From Oscillospiraceae bacterium (GTDB lineage: Bacteria; Bacillota_A; Clostridia; Oscillospirales; Oscillospiraceae): a stretch of DNA of 35,033 nucleotides. The first letter of the stretch is position 1. The number at the start of each line of letters is the position of its first letter. Made by a program: the position numbers and the translations under genes. The notes under the pieces were generated by a model. It was not told the DNA's origin, did not search any database, and saw nothing but the letters and a program-made list of their open reading frames with translations. Positions 16,725-24,670 of the stretch are shown piece by piece. The DNA lies in contig SVLG01000013.1 of assembly GCA_015068055.1 (NCBI GenBank), positions 1 to 35,033 on the forward strand, given 5' to 3'.

Positions 16725-17581
16725 GCAGCGGCACCTCCTTTGAGTGCAAGGATGGCATCCCGCAGCTCCGACACGGTGCAGATGGACTCCGGCAGGGAAA
16801 AGCCCAGGGCTCGGAGCTTTTCTGCCACGGAAGTACTGCCGGGGATGTCAAGGCCGATCGTTCGCAGTTCTTCCACATGGGCAAACACTTCCTGCGGTGT
16901 GCCGTCAAAGGCCACTTTGCCGCCGGACAGGACCAGCACACGGTCGGCAATGCGGGCGGCCACGCTCATGTCGTGGGTTACCAGCAGAATGGTGGCGCCG
17001 GTTTCATCCCGGTAACGGCGAATGTTATCGAGAATATCCTGACAACCGGCGGGATCCAGACCGGCGGTGGGCTCGTCCAGAATCAGGATGCCCGGTTCCA
17101 TGGCCATGACACCGGCAATGGCAACCCGACGCTTCTGACCGCCGGAGAGATCCAGCGGGGAGAGGGGGAAGAGGCTTTCGTCCACACCGGCGAATTTAGC
17201 GCCTACGCGGATATGCTCTTCCAGCTCGTGGCCGCTGAGCTTCATGTTTTTGGGACCAAAGGCGATGTCATCATAAACGGTTTCCTCAAAGAGCTGATAC
17301 TCCGGGTACTGGAACACCAGCCCCACCTGAAAGCGCACGTCATGCAGGGCGTGCTTGCTCCGGTGAATATCCTGTCCATCCAGAAGAATGCGTCCGGACG
17401 TAGGGGACAAAAGACCGTTGAGATGCTGCACAAAGGTGCTTTTACCGCTGCCGGTATGGCCCAGTACAGCCACAAATTCTCCGGCACCAATGGTTAAATC
17501 AATCTGGTCGATGGCGACCTTTTCAAAAGGGGTACCCTGGCTGTAGACATGGCTCAGGGACTCTACCCGAATCTCCGGCAT
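16718..17581 (-). CDS. ecfA2: Energy-coupling factor ATPase EcfA2
   Basis: 287 residues, a complete ABC ATPase: Walker A GHTGSGKST near residue 40, Q-loop VFQYPEYQLFEETV, signature LSGGQKRRVAIAG, Walker B ILILDEPTAGLDP and switch histidine in LLVTHDMS. The QLFEETV sequence after the Q-loop is typical of EcfA2 rather than EcfA1. With EcfA1 it powers vitamin or metal uptake through EcfT. It follows ecfA1 by 18 bases. Confidence 0.94.
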   Translation of the reverse strand: MPEIRVESLSHVYSQGTPFEKVAIDQIDLTIGAGEFVAVLGHTGSGKSTFVQHLNGLLSPTSGRILLDGQDIHRSKHALHDVRFQVGLVFQYPEYQLFEETVYDDIAFGPKNMKLSGHELEEHIRVGAKFAGVDESLFPLSPLDLSGGQKRRVAIAGVMAMEPGILILDEPTAGLDPAGCQDILDNIRRYRDETGATILLVTHDMSVAARIADRVLVLSGGKVAFDGTPQEVFAHVEELRTIGLDIPGSTSVAEKLRALGFSLPESICTVSELRDAILALKGGAAAC

Positions 17582-17599
17582 AATTTTCGTTCCTTTGGC

Positions 17600-18436
17600 T
17601 TATGATTTGAGCGCAGCGGCTATGCTGCGGACACAGTCCTCTTCCCGGAGGGCGTCCAGTGGCAGGTCCATGCCGGCCTTACGCAGCTCATAAAGAAGAG
17701 CCGTGGTTTCCGGTACATCAAGATCCAGCTCCCGAAGCTTTTCCACATGGGAGAACACTTCGCCGGGCGTGCCGTCCATAACGACCCGTCCGTCGGACAT
17801 GACCAGAAGTCGGTCGCAGCCGATGCACTCGGACATGTGATGCGTAATGAGGACAACCGTAACACCGGTTTCCCGGCGAAGTTCCTCAATGGTGGCGAGA
17901 ACTTCCCGTCTGCCGGAGGGGTCCAGCATGGCGGTGGGTTCGTCCAGCACAAGCACTTCCGGCTGCATGGCAAGGACGCCGGCAATGGCCACCCTCTGCT
18001 TCTGACCACCGGAAAGAAGATGCGGTGCGTGCTGACGGAGTTCATACATGCCCGTGCGCTTCAAAGCGGCATCCACCCGGCGGCGGATTTCAGCAGGCTC
18101 CACGCCGAGGTTTTCCGGGGCGAAGGCGACATCATCTTCCACCACGCTGGCAACGATCTGGTTGTCGGGGTTCTGAAAGACCATGCCCACGGTGCGGCGG
18201 ATATCCACCAGCCTGTCTTCGTCGGCGGTATCCATATCCTTGACGAACACCCTGCCTTCCGTTGGGACAAGGATGGCGTTAAGATGTTTGGCCAGAGTGG
18301 ATTTGCCGGAGCCGTTATGGCCCAGCACGGCCACGAAGCTCCCGTGTTCTATTTCCAGCGTCACCTCTTTCACGGCGGGCTCGGCCGCGTCGCTGTATCG
18401 GTAACTCAGGTTTTCCAAACGGATGATGGGTTTCAT
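17600..18436 (-). CDS. ecfA1: Energy-coupling factor ATPase EcfA1
   Basis: 278 residues with Walker A GHNGSGKST, the EcfA1-type Q-loop VFQNPDNQIVASVVEDDVAFAPEN, signature LSGGQKQRVAIAG, Walker B VLVLDEPTAMLDP and the switch histidines in LITHHMS. The DNQIVA..VEDDVAFG-like stretch marks EcfA1. It is the partner of EcfA2 in the heterodimeric motor. It lies 14 bases after the methyltransferase gene, in the same leftward unit. Confidence 0.94.
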   Translation of the reverse strand: MKPIIRLENLSYRYSDAAEPAVKEVTLEIEHGSFVAVLGHNGSGKSTLAKHLNAILVPTEGRVFVKDMDTADEDRLVDIRRTVGMVFQNPDNQIVASVVEDDVAFAPENLGVEPAEIRRRVDAALKRTGMYELRQHAPHLLSGGQKQRVAIAGVLAMQPEVLVLDEPTAMLDPSGRREVLATIEELRRETGVTVVLITHHMSECIGCDRLLVMSDGRVVMDGTPGEVFSHVEKLRELDLDVPETTALLYELRKAGMDLPLDALREEDCVRSIAAALKS

Positions 18437-18450
18437 ATCTGTCCTCTTTA

Positions 18451-19314
18451 TCAGTATTCCCAGCGGCAGCTGGCACCGCAGGGGAGCACAAGTCCGCTTT
18501 CCGTAACCGGCAGACCCAGCTCCTCCGCCCGGGCATGACCCCGGCGGTATTTCTTCGAAAAGATGCTCTCACTGATGTACTCCAGCACCGACGGGGCCAG
18601 TCCCGTGGTATAAGAGTTGATGAGCACAAAAAGCGGTTCGTCTGAAAGAACACCGGCACAGAGAGAGACAAAGTCCCAGAGATCGTCCTCCAGCCGCCAG
18701 ATCTCGCCGGTGGGGCCACGGCCATAGGAGGGCGGGTCCATGATGATGGCGTCGTACTGCTTGCCCCGGCGGATCTCCCGTTCCACAAACTTTGCGCAGT
18801 CATCCACGATCCAGCGGACGCTCCTGTCTGCCACGCCGCTCTCGTGAGCGTTGTCCTTGGCCCAGGCGACCATACCCTTGGCGGCATCCACATGGCAGAC
18901 ACTGGCCCCGGCATGGAGACAGGCAACGCTGGCGCAGCCGGTGTAGGCGAAGAGGTTCAGCACACGGATGGGGCGGCCGGCGCTGCGGATCATACCGGCG
19001 CACCAGTCCCAGTTGGCAGCCTGCTCCGGAAAAATACCCGTATGCTTAAAGTTCATGGGCTTTACACGGAAATGCAGATCTCCATAGGAGATGTTCCAGT
19101 TTTCCGGCAGACGGCTCTTTTCCCAGCTTCCGCCGCCGCTGGAGGAACGGGTATAGCGACCATCCGGCTTTTTCCAGCCGGGGTGGCTGCGCGGCGTATT
19201 CCAGATGACCTGGGGGTCGGGTCTTACAAGGATTTTATCGCCCCAGCGTTCCAGTCTTTCTCCCCGGGATGAGTCCAGCAATTCATATTCTTTCCAACCA
19301 TCAGCGATCCACAC
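18451..19314 (-). CDS. Class I SAM-dependent methyltransferase, RlmI/RlmK-like
   Basis: 287 residues. The SAM pocket is seen in VLNLFAYTGCASVACLHAGA near residue 120, followed by the acidic HVDAAKGMVAWAKDNA. The catalytic motif is IMDPPSYGRGP near 190, the Asp-Pro-Pro-Ser/Tyr motif of 23S rRNA methyltransferases and the PF10672-like group. An N-terminal strand-rich region replaces the PUA domain of full-length RlmI, so the target is uncertain (rRNA is the best guess). Start is GTG at 19314, preceded by AAGGTGG. It heads the operon that continues into ecfA1, ecfA2, ecfT and truA, and so links RNA modification with transporter genes. Confidence 0.85.
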   Translation of the reverse strand: MWIADGWKEYELLDSSRGERLERWGDKILVRPDPQVIWNTPRSHPGWKKPDGRYTRSSSGGGSWEKSRLPENWNISYGDLHFRVKPMNFKHTGIFPEQAANWDWCAGMIRSAGRPIRVLNLFAYTGCASVACLHAGASVCHVDAAKGMVAWAKDNAHESGVADRSVRWIVDDCAKFVEREIRRGKQYDAIIMDPPSYGRGPTGEIWRLEDDLWDFVSLCAGVLSDEPLFVLINSYTTGLAPSVLEYISESIFSKKYRRGHARAEELGLPVTESGLVLPCGASCRWEY

Positions 19315-19340
19315 CGATAATTCACCACCTTATCCGAACT

Positions 19341-19368
19341 AGTATAACAGATTATAGAGAGATTTCAA
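19341..19368 (-). promoter_or_regulatory. Promoter of the methyltransferase-ecf-truA operon
   Basis: On the - strand TTGAAA (19368-19363), a 16-base spacer and TATACT (19346-19341). A start near 19334 would give a leader of about 20 bases. Confidence 0.65.
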
Positions 19369-19404
19369 GTTTTTCCGCAGAAGTTTCTGCCGGGTAAAAA
19401 GACC

Positions 19405-19433
19405 TTGCATATTGCGTGCGAAAGCATTATAAT
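19405..19433 (+). promoter_or_regulatory. Promoter of the SGNH hydrolase-DUF4358-thioesterase operon
   Basis: TTGCAT (19405-19410), a 17-base spacer and a perfect TATAAT (19428-19433). The start site would be near 19440, with a GGAGG ribosome binding site at 19461. Confidence 0.75.
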
Positions 19434-19474
19434 ATAACGTACATTTTTATGTCGTATTACGGAGGAACTGAAAT

Positions 19475-20794
19475 ATGGCACGAAAAAACTCACAGGACTC
19501 ATACTCCGACGCCGAATACGGCTATGAGGAGGACTTCGCCTACGAAGAGGAGGACGAGGTGTATGAGGAGCCCGTTTATGAGAAGAAGGGACTCTTTGCC
19601 CGGCTGAGACATCGGGAGGAGGACGACGTCTATGAGGACGAGTCCTATGATGACGATTACGACGAATATGAGGACGAAGAGGAAGAACCGCGCCGCGGTT
19701 TCTTCAAGTCCTTTGGCCGTAAAAAGAAGGCAGAACCCGAGTACGAGGAATTCGAAGAGGACCGCGAAGCGGATGACGAATACGAGGACGAGTACGAGGA
19801 GGAAGAGGAGGAGAAAACCCGCTTCCGTCTCTTCGGCGGCCGCAGCCGCCGGGGGGAAGACAAGGATGAGTACGAGCGCTATGCAGAGCCTCAGGATTAT
19901 GAGGATGATGACGATGCGATCGGTCTTGACCGTATCTTTACGGTTATACTCGCTGTCCTGATGGTTGTTGCACTGGCGGTCAGCATATTTGCCGTTGTAA
20001 CGCTGCTGCAGAGCGGCGCAGGAGAGAAGGGAGAAACCGCCGAGCAGGAAGCTCCTGCCGTTATGGAGACGATTCCTCCCAGTGAAGCGGAGCTGCAGGC
20101 TTCCCAGACTGCAGCTGAGGCCACTCCCGAGCCCACCGGCTCCAGAGCGGTTCTTACGGAGGACGGCATTCTTGTCCCCGGTGAGCGCGGTCCGGTGGTG
20201 CCTGAGCGCGATGTGAAAAAGCCCATTGAGGAATTTGCCACCGTTACCATGATCGGCAACTCCTTTGTGGAGGGCATGAAGCTCTGGAGCGACATCAGCT
20301 GTGAGTACGTCTGCGCGGACGGTGTCTCTCTGGACAACATGATCGGCAATCATCTTTACTTTGTCACGGTCCGCGACTATGACGCTATTTATCTCACGCT
20401 CGGCCTGAATGAGATCGGTTGGCCGGTTGACAGCTTTATCAGCAAATATGAGAAGGTTATCGACTACATCCGTTCCGATGCCTACTCCAAGACGGCCACC
20501 ATCTACATTACCTCTGTGATGCCGGTGGAGAAGATCATGGAGACGCAGAAGGCGGAAAGCGGCTATACCATCAATCTCAGCAAGATCCAGACCTTCAACA
20601 AGGCGCTGCAGGAAATGTGCCAGCGCAAGGGTGTCTGGTATATGGATGTTTACAGTGCATTGGCCGATGCCGAGGGCTATCTGCCTGCGGATGTGGCTGC
20701 GGATGACCATGTCCACTTTGAAAAGACCGGCTACCGTATCTGGACGGAGTATCTCCAGAGCCACTATGTGGATGAATCTCTTTTGGAAGGATAA
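19475..20794 (+). CDS. Membrane-anchored SGNH/GDSL hydrolase with very acidic cytoplasmic tail
   Basis: 439 residues in three parts. Residues 1-145 are a disordered tail made mainly of Glu, Asp and Tyr, broken by short basic patches (LFARLRHRE, FFKSFGRKKK, RLFGGRSRR). One membrane helix follows (about 153-173), then a Glu/Pro/Thr linker, then an extracytoplasmic SGNH domain (about 258-439). The expected residues are Ser263 in IGNSFVEG (Asn replaces the usual Asp of GDS), Asn312 in LGLNE, and the DxxH pair Asp411/His414. Such enzymes remove or transfer acyl groups on cell-wall or surface glycans. DUF4358 and thioesterase-like genes follow. No MBOAT acyltransferase, a common partner of this type, is in the window. 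Confidence 0.83.
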   Translation: MARKNSQDSYSDAEYGYEEDFAYEEEDEVYEEPVYEKKGLFARLRHREEDDVYEDESYDDDYDEYEDEEEEPRRGFFKSFGRKKKAEPEYEEFEEDREADDEYEDEYEEEEEEKTRFRLFGGRSRRGEDKDEYERYAEPQDYEDDDDAIGLDRIFTVILAVLMVVALAVSIFAVVTLLQSGAGEKGETAEQEAPAVMETIPPSEAELQASQTAAEATPEPTGSRAVLTEDGILVPGERGPVVPERDVKKPIEEFATVTMIGNSFVEGMKLWSDISCEYVCADGVSLDNMIGNHLYFVTVRDYDAIYLTLGLNEIGWPVDSFISKYEKVIDYIRSDAYSKTATIYITSVMPVEKIMETQKAESGYTINLSKIQTFNKALQEMCQRKGVWYMDVYSALADAEGYLPADVAADDHVHFEKTGYRIWTEYLQSHYVDESLLEG

Positions 20795-20801
20795 TTAAAA
20801 A

Positions 20802-21260
20802 ATGAAGAAATGTATCGCGCTTCTCCTTCTTGCTGTCCTCTTTGCCGGGTTGACCGGCTGCGGCGGCAAGGATACCGCCTTTGACGGCGCTGCTCTGGCG
20901 CAGGAACTGCTGGGCAGTCCTGTCTTCTCCGTGTCTCTGGACGAGCTGCCTTCGTCCAAGGCCAGTGTGTTCTATAATGTGGATGGTTCCAAGGTTGTCA
21001 GCGCCACCATGTACCATGGTTCCGGCATTTCCAAGGAACAGTTTGCAATTTTTGAGGCCAGCGATGAAGAGGCAGCCAGAGCCATGGTCCCTGTGCTGCA
21101 GAATCTGGTGGATGAGTGGATTGAGGCAGATCGCGACTATGCGCCTGCGGAGGTTCCCAAGCTGGAGAGCGCTGTTCTTCGTCAGAGCGGTAAAAATGTG
21201 ATTCTTGTAGTGGCCAACGACGGCGACGCTGCAGCCGACATCGTGGGGAAGTATCTCTGA
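20802..21260 (+). CDS. DUF4358-family lipoprotein
   Basis: 152 residues. A type II signal peptide (MKKCIALLLLAVLFAGLTGC) ends in the lipobox LTGC with Cys20 as the lipidation site, followed by GGKD. The mature part resembles DUF4358, a small clostridial domain often found beside GDSL hydrolases and O-acyltransferases. It begins 7 bases after the SGNH hydrolase gene with a GAAGGA box, so the two are co-translated. It may be an outer-face partner of that hydrolase; no catalytic residues are recognised. Confidence 0.83.
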   Translation: MKKCIALLLLAVLFAGLTGCGGKDTAFDGAALAQELLGSPVFSVSLDELPSSKASVFYNVDGSKVVSATMYHGSGISKEQFAIFEASDEEAARAMVPVLQNLVDEWIEADRDYAPAEVPKLESAVLRQSGKNVILVVANDGDAAADIVGKYL

Positions 21261-21261
21261 G

Positions 21262-21684
21262 ATGGAACTTGAAAAGATCGGTTTTTCCGGAGAAGCCCGT
21301 GAAAAATGCTTTGAGGCCCGCCTTGGTATGCGGTGTACGGAACTCAGCGAGGGCCATTGCCTGTATGAGGTAACGGTGGACGAGCGCCATCTGAACGGAA
21401 GCGGCAACGGTCACGGTGGCTTTCTTTTCACTCTGGCGGACAACGCGGCAGGGTTCGCCGCTGTTTACAGTGAACGCGGAATACGAAACCTGGTAACACA
21501 AACGGCAACGGTCCATTATGTACGCGGCGCCCGGTTGGGCGAGCATCTGGTGGCTGAGGGACGGCTGGTCCACGGCGGCAGAAGCACCGCCCTTGTAAAC
21601 GTGGAGATCCGCAACGATGCGGGTAAGCTGCTGCTGCAGGGCGAATTTACCATGTTCTATCTGGATCCGCCGGAAGAAGATTGA
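21262..21684 (+). CDS. PaaI-family hotdog thioesterase
   Basis: 140 residues, a single hotdog domain. The active-site stretch NGSGNGHGGFLFTLADNAAGFAA (residues 46-68) has the His-Gly-Gly and following Asp typical of PaaI/4HBT enzymes. The central QTATVHYVRGARLGEHLVAEG strand pair also matches. Such enzymes release CoA from acyl-CoA, often aromatic, in the cytoplasm. The ATG is one base after the DUF4358 stop, so it is translationally coupled. Its link to the surface hydrolase upstream is unclear and it may simply share the promoter. Confidence 0.87.
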   Translation: MELEKIGFSGEAREKCFEARLGMRCTELSEGHCLYEVTVDERHLNGSGNGHGGFLFTLADNAAGFAAVYSERGIRNLVTQTATVHYVRGARLGEHLVAEGRLVHGGRSTALVNVEIRNDAGKLLLQGEFTMFYLDPPEED

Positions 21685-21688
21685 TTCC

Positions 21689-21727
21689 CGGGAGGGAGGC
21701 ACCCTGTGTCTCCCTCCCGCTCTTTTT
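21689..21727 (+). terminator. Rho-independent terminator
   Basis: The stem CGGGAGGGAG (21689-21698) pairs with CTCCCTCCCG (21710-21719), followed by CTCTTTTTT. It lies 5 bases after the thioesterase stop and closes the three-gene operon before spoIIE. Confidence 0.88.
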
Positions 21728-21811
21728 TGCCAGCGCATTCCCCGCTATTTCCTTGCCTAAATCATTGGAAAAGCACAGCGCTATGCGACTCCATTTTTTG
21801 CCGCTGAAGCC

Positions 21812-21817
21812 TATAAT
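21812..21817 (+). promoter_or_regulatory. Candidate -10 of the spoIIE promoter
   Basis: A perfect TATAAT lies 30 bases before the spoIIE ATG, but no good -35 is found 16-21 bases upstream. An activator-dependent promoter (Spo0A in Bacillus) would look like this, although I see no clear TGTCGAA box. Confidence 0.4.
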
Positions 21818-21847
21818 TCAGAGCAAGATCAGTGCGGAGGGTGAGTC

Positions 21848-24184
21848 ATGACGGTAAAAGCAAGGGCAATGCAGATTTGGCGGGGGATGGACTGGGAGAG
21901 TTTCTGTCGGGACAGGCCGGGGTTTATGCGATGTATTTCTCTTTCGGCGCAGTTTGCCCTTGGTTTTATGGGCGGCTGTGTCCGGATTTTCGGACGCTGT
22001 GGCCCCTTTGGGCTGGCATTGGCGGGACGAAGCGGCTGTGGTGCAGAGGGGGTCTGCTGCGTCAGCGGTGCGGCTCTGGGCTATCTGGTGATGGGCGGCC
22101 TCTCGGAAGGGATACGCTATGTGGCGGCTCTAATCCTCATCTATACGGCGGCTTTTGTGTTTCGTGATACAGCGATTGCCTCCAGACGCTCTTTTATGTG
22201 CGTCGTAACGGCTGTTTTGACAGCACTTACCGGGGCTCTGCGCTTCTTTGAAAGCTTCTTCGTTTTGCAGACAGCGGTGGATCTCCTGGCTGAGACGCTG
22301 CTGGCCGGGCTGTGCACCTACTTTTTTACACTGGCTCTGGATGTGGAGCGGGCAGAAACGGAGAGCGAAGAACAACGGGCCTTTGCCGGAAATGTACTTC
22401 TCTGCTGCCTTTGTGTGATGTCTCTTTGCCCGGTTCTGATTTGGGATACCATATCTCTGGGCCGGCTGATCGCCGTGTTGACGGTTTTGGTTTGTGCCTA
22501 TGGAGGCGGCACGGCGGCGGGATGTATGGGCGGCGTGATTATGGGGCTTGCGGTGGATATGGCAGGAGGCAGAGAGCCGGTGTATTTTCTGTGCTACGCT
22601 CTGTCTGGCCTTCTGTCCGGCCTTTTGAGCCGACGCGGGCGGCTGATCTTTCTCCTTTGTTTTATTCTTTCCAATGCGCTGGGGGTATTCTGGAACTGGG
22701 GAAGTGCGCCCGGTACCGGTGTGCTTTTTGAGGCGTTTATTATGAGCGTGATCTTCCAGCTACTGCCTTCCCGGAGCCTGTCTCTGCTGACAGGCACGCT
22801 GCGTACGGTGGGGCTCGGCAGCGGAGAGGCCGCGCTACGCCGCTATACAGCCCGACGGACCCGGGAACTGGCGGATGCATTTCGGGATCTGTATGAAACG
22901 GTTCGCCAGAACGTGGAAATTGACAGCAACGACAACGATATTGCCTCGGTTTATGACAGAGCGGCGGAGCAGGTTTGCGCTGAGTGTAAACGTAAAAGTG
23001 AGTGCTGGCACAGAGACTACATGGACACGCTGTCCCTGCTCAACGATGCTACAACCGCGCTGCGACGCAAGGGGCGGCTTGCAAAGGAGGATCTTTCCCC
23101 CCGATTCACAGAGCGCTGTGAAAACGAAGAGGCGTTTCTGGAGGCCATTAACGGTGAGCTGCGGGCCATGACCTATCGCCGCCGCTTCCGAGCGCGGCTT
23201 GAGGAAAACAGGAGCGCGGCGTACGGGCAGTTTCGTTACCTCGCCACGGTGCTGGACGCGGTAGCGGATGAATTGAAAAACAGCTCCGGTCCCGATACTC
23301 TGGCGGAACGTCGATTGCTGCGGCATCTCCATTCTCTGGACATGGATGCCGGCGTGTCCGTTTTTCGGGACAGAAGCGGCAGGCTGCGTGTGATTATAGA
23401 AAGCGCGCAGCTGAGTCTTCTCACCGGCAGCGAAGGCTATCTGGACAAGCTGTCCTCTCTGTTGGGCGTCCGCCTGTGCAGGCCGGCTGCCCCTCATGGC
23501 GAGAGCGGCAGGCTGGTTCTCATGGAAGCAGAACCGCTGACGGTCAGCGTCGGGGTGGCGGCTGTGAAAAAAGAGGGGGAGAGCGTCTCCGGTGATCGGG
23601 GAACATACTTCAAGACTGAGCAGGGCGTGCTCTGTGTGCTGCTGTCCGATGGCATGGGCAGCGGCGAAAACGCGGCCCGGGAGTCCATCTCCACAGTGAG
23701 GATACTGGAGCGATTTCTGCGTTCCGGTGTGGAGCCGGGGACGGCCATGAAGATCCTAAATTCCGTAATGCTTTTAAAGAACGGAGAAAACTGGGGATAT
23801 GCCACGGTGGATCTCATGTGCATCGACCTTTTTACCGGAGAGACAGCTTTTTATAAGTATGGAGCGGCTCCTTCCTACGTGCGAAACGGCAGGAGCGTCC
23901 GGCGGGTGAAGGGCATATCTTTGGCGGCCGGCATTCTGGCGGCGGAAGGAGAGGCGCCGGATATGGTGCGCATGGATCTGAAGCCCGGCGGTATTGCCAT
24001 CATTGCCAGTGACGGCGTTTTGACGCGGCGCAGCGATGGCTGGCTGCGGGATCTTCTGCTGCGTTTTGAGGGGGAGGATACCCGGGAACTGGCGCGGCGG
24101 GTGCTGCGCGAGGCGATGGGACAAAACGGCTGCAGCGATGATATGACCGTGCTTGCGGTGAGAATGGAGGAGCGTCGGGGATGA
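21848..24184 (+). CDS. spoIIE: Stage II sporulation protein E (SpoIIE) phosphatase
   Basis: 778 residues, close to the ~820 of Bacillus SpoIIE. Roughly the first 320 residues form about ten hydrophobic helices. A charged middle region follows (about 330-540, with a cysteine pair EQVCAECKRKSECWH). The C-terminal PP2C domain carries SDGMGSG with the metal-binding Asp601, GAAPSYVR and IIASDGVL. In Bacillus, SpoIIE dephosphorylates SpoIIAA at the asymmetric septum to free sigma-F, and also binds FtsZ. ATG at 21848 has GGAGG 7 bases upstream. It is the clearest sign that the organism forms endospores. Confidence 0.95.
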   Translation: MTVKARAMQIWRGMDWESFCRDRPGFMRCISLSAQFALGFMGGCVRIFGRCGPFGLALAGRSGCGAEGVCCVSGAALGYLVMGGLSEGIRYVAALILIYTAAFVFRDTAIASRRSFMCVVTAVLTALTGALRFFESFFVLQTAVDLLAETLLAGLCTYFFTLALDVERAETESEEQRAFAGNVLLCCLCVMSLCPVLIWDTISLGRLIAVLTVLVCAYGGGTAAGCMGGVIMGLAVDMAGGREPVYFLCYALSGLLSGLLSRRGRLIFLLCFILSNALGVFWNWGSAPGTGVLFEAFIMSVIFQLLPSRSLSLLTGTLRTVGLGSGEAALRRYTARRTRELADAFRDLYETVRQNVEIDSNDNDIASVYDRAAEQVCAECKRKSECWHRDYMDTLSLLNDATTALRRKGRLAKEDLSPRFTERCENEEAFLEAINGELRAMTYRRRFRARLEENRSAAYGQFRYLATVLDAVADELKNSSGPDTLAERRLLRHLHSLDMDAGVSVFRDRSGRLRVIIESAQLSLLTGSEGYLDKLSSLLGVRLCRPAAPHGESGRLVLMEAEPLTVSVGVAAVKKEGESVSGDRGTYFKTEQGVLCVLLSDGMGSGENAARESISTVRILERFLRSGVEPGTAMKILNSVMLLKNGENWGYATVDLMCIDLFTGETAFYKYGAAPSYVRNGRSVRRVKGISLAAGILAAEGEAPDMVRMDLKPGGIAIIASDGVLTRRSDGWLRDLLLRFEGEDTRELARRVLREAMGQNGCSDDMTVLAVRMEERRG

Positions 24185-24312
24185 ATTGGCTGCGAAAGGG
24201 CCGACATCTGGCTATGGGCAGCAAAAATAGGTGGCAAATACGGAATAAGACCGGAATGCGCAGGGAAGAATGGAAGGACAAGGAAGGCGCGGACGAGGAG
24301 GGAGACGGTCTT

Positions 24313-24597
24313 ATGGTCAAAGGTTTGTCCCGGCGGGTGATCGTGGTGAAGGCCCCGGATGAGAAAGTGTTTGAACAGGCGATCTTTATTATACGGGAGG
24401 ATTTTGCCGCTACGGCGGGAGTCAGCGAAAAAGAACTGCTGCGTCAGGCACGCCGGGCGGCTAATGATTACCTGGGCAGCAGCGGCTGCCGCGTTGGGGG
24501 CGGGTTGCTCCGCCGGCTTCGGCCGCCGCTCTATGCAGCGGCCGGTGCTGCGGCGACTGCGGCGGCCTGGTTTGCCCTGCATCTGTCCGGCGTGTAA
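24313..24597 (+). CDS. Small conserved protein with C-terminal membrane helix
   Basis: 94 residues from ATG 24313, which has an AGGAGGGAG box about 8 bases upstream. The core MVKGLSRRVIVVKAPDEKVFEQAIFIIRED resembles small clostridial proteins of unknown function. A membrane helix (about 72-90, alanine-rich) ends the chain. An earlier in-frame ATG at 24181 overlaps the spoIIE stop (ATGA) and also has a GGAGG; it would add 44 charged, low-complexity residues rich in rare AGG/ATA/CGG codons. I prefer the later start, but coupling to spoIIE is possible. No function is known to me. Confidence 0.65.
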   Translation: MVKGLSRRVIVVKAPDEKVFEQAIFIIREDFAATAGVSEKELLRQARRAANDYLGSSGCRVGGGLLRRLRPPLYAAAGAAATAAAWFALHLSGV

Positions 24598-24603
24598 AAA
24601 AGT

Positions 24604-24616
24604 GTTGTAATACAAC
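24604..24616. promoter_or_regulatory. Perfect 13-bp palindrome over the -35, candidate operator
   Basis: GTTGTA-A-TACAAC overlaps the -35 of the ahcY-like promoter, a position suited to repression. The cognate regulator is not evident in the window. Confidence 0.5.
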
Positions 24617-24633
24617 GCATAGAGTGATAGAAT
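24605..24633 (+). promoter_or_regulatory. Promoter of the ahcY-like and AEC transporter genes
   Basis: TTGTAA (24605-24610), a 17-base spacer and TAGAAT (24628-24633). GGAGG at 24655 precedes the ATG at 24671 by 11 bases. Confidence 0.65.
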
Positions 24634-24670
24634 ACCTCTGTTTGGAATAAAAACGGAGGTATTTTTCTGT

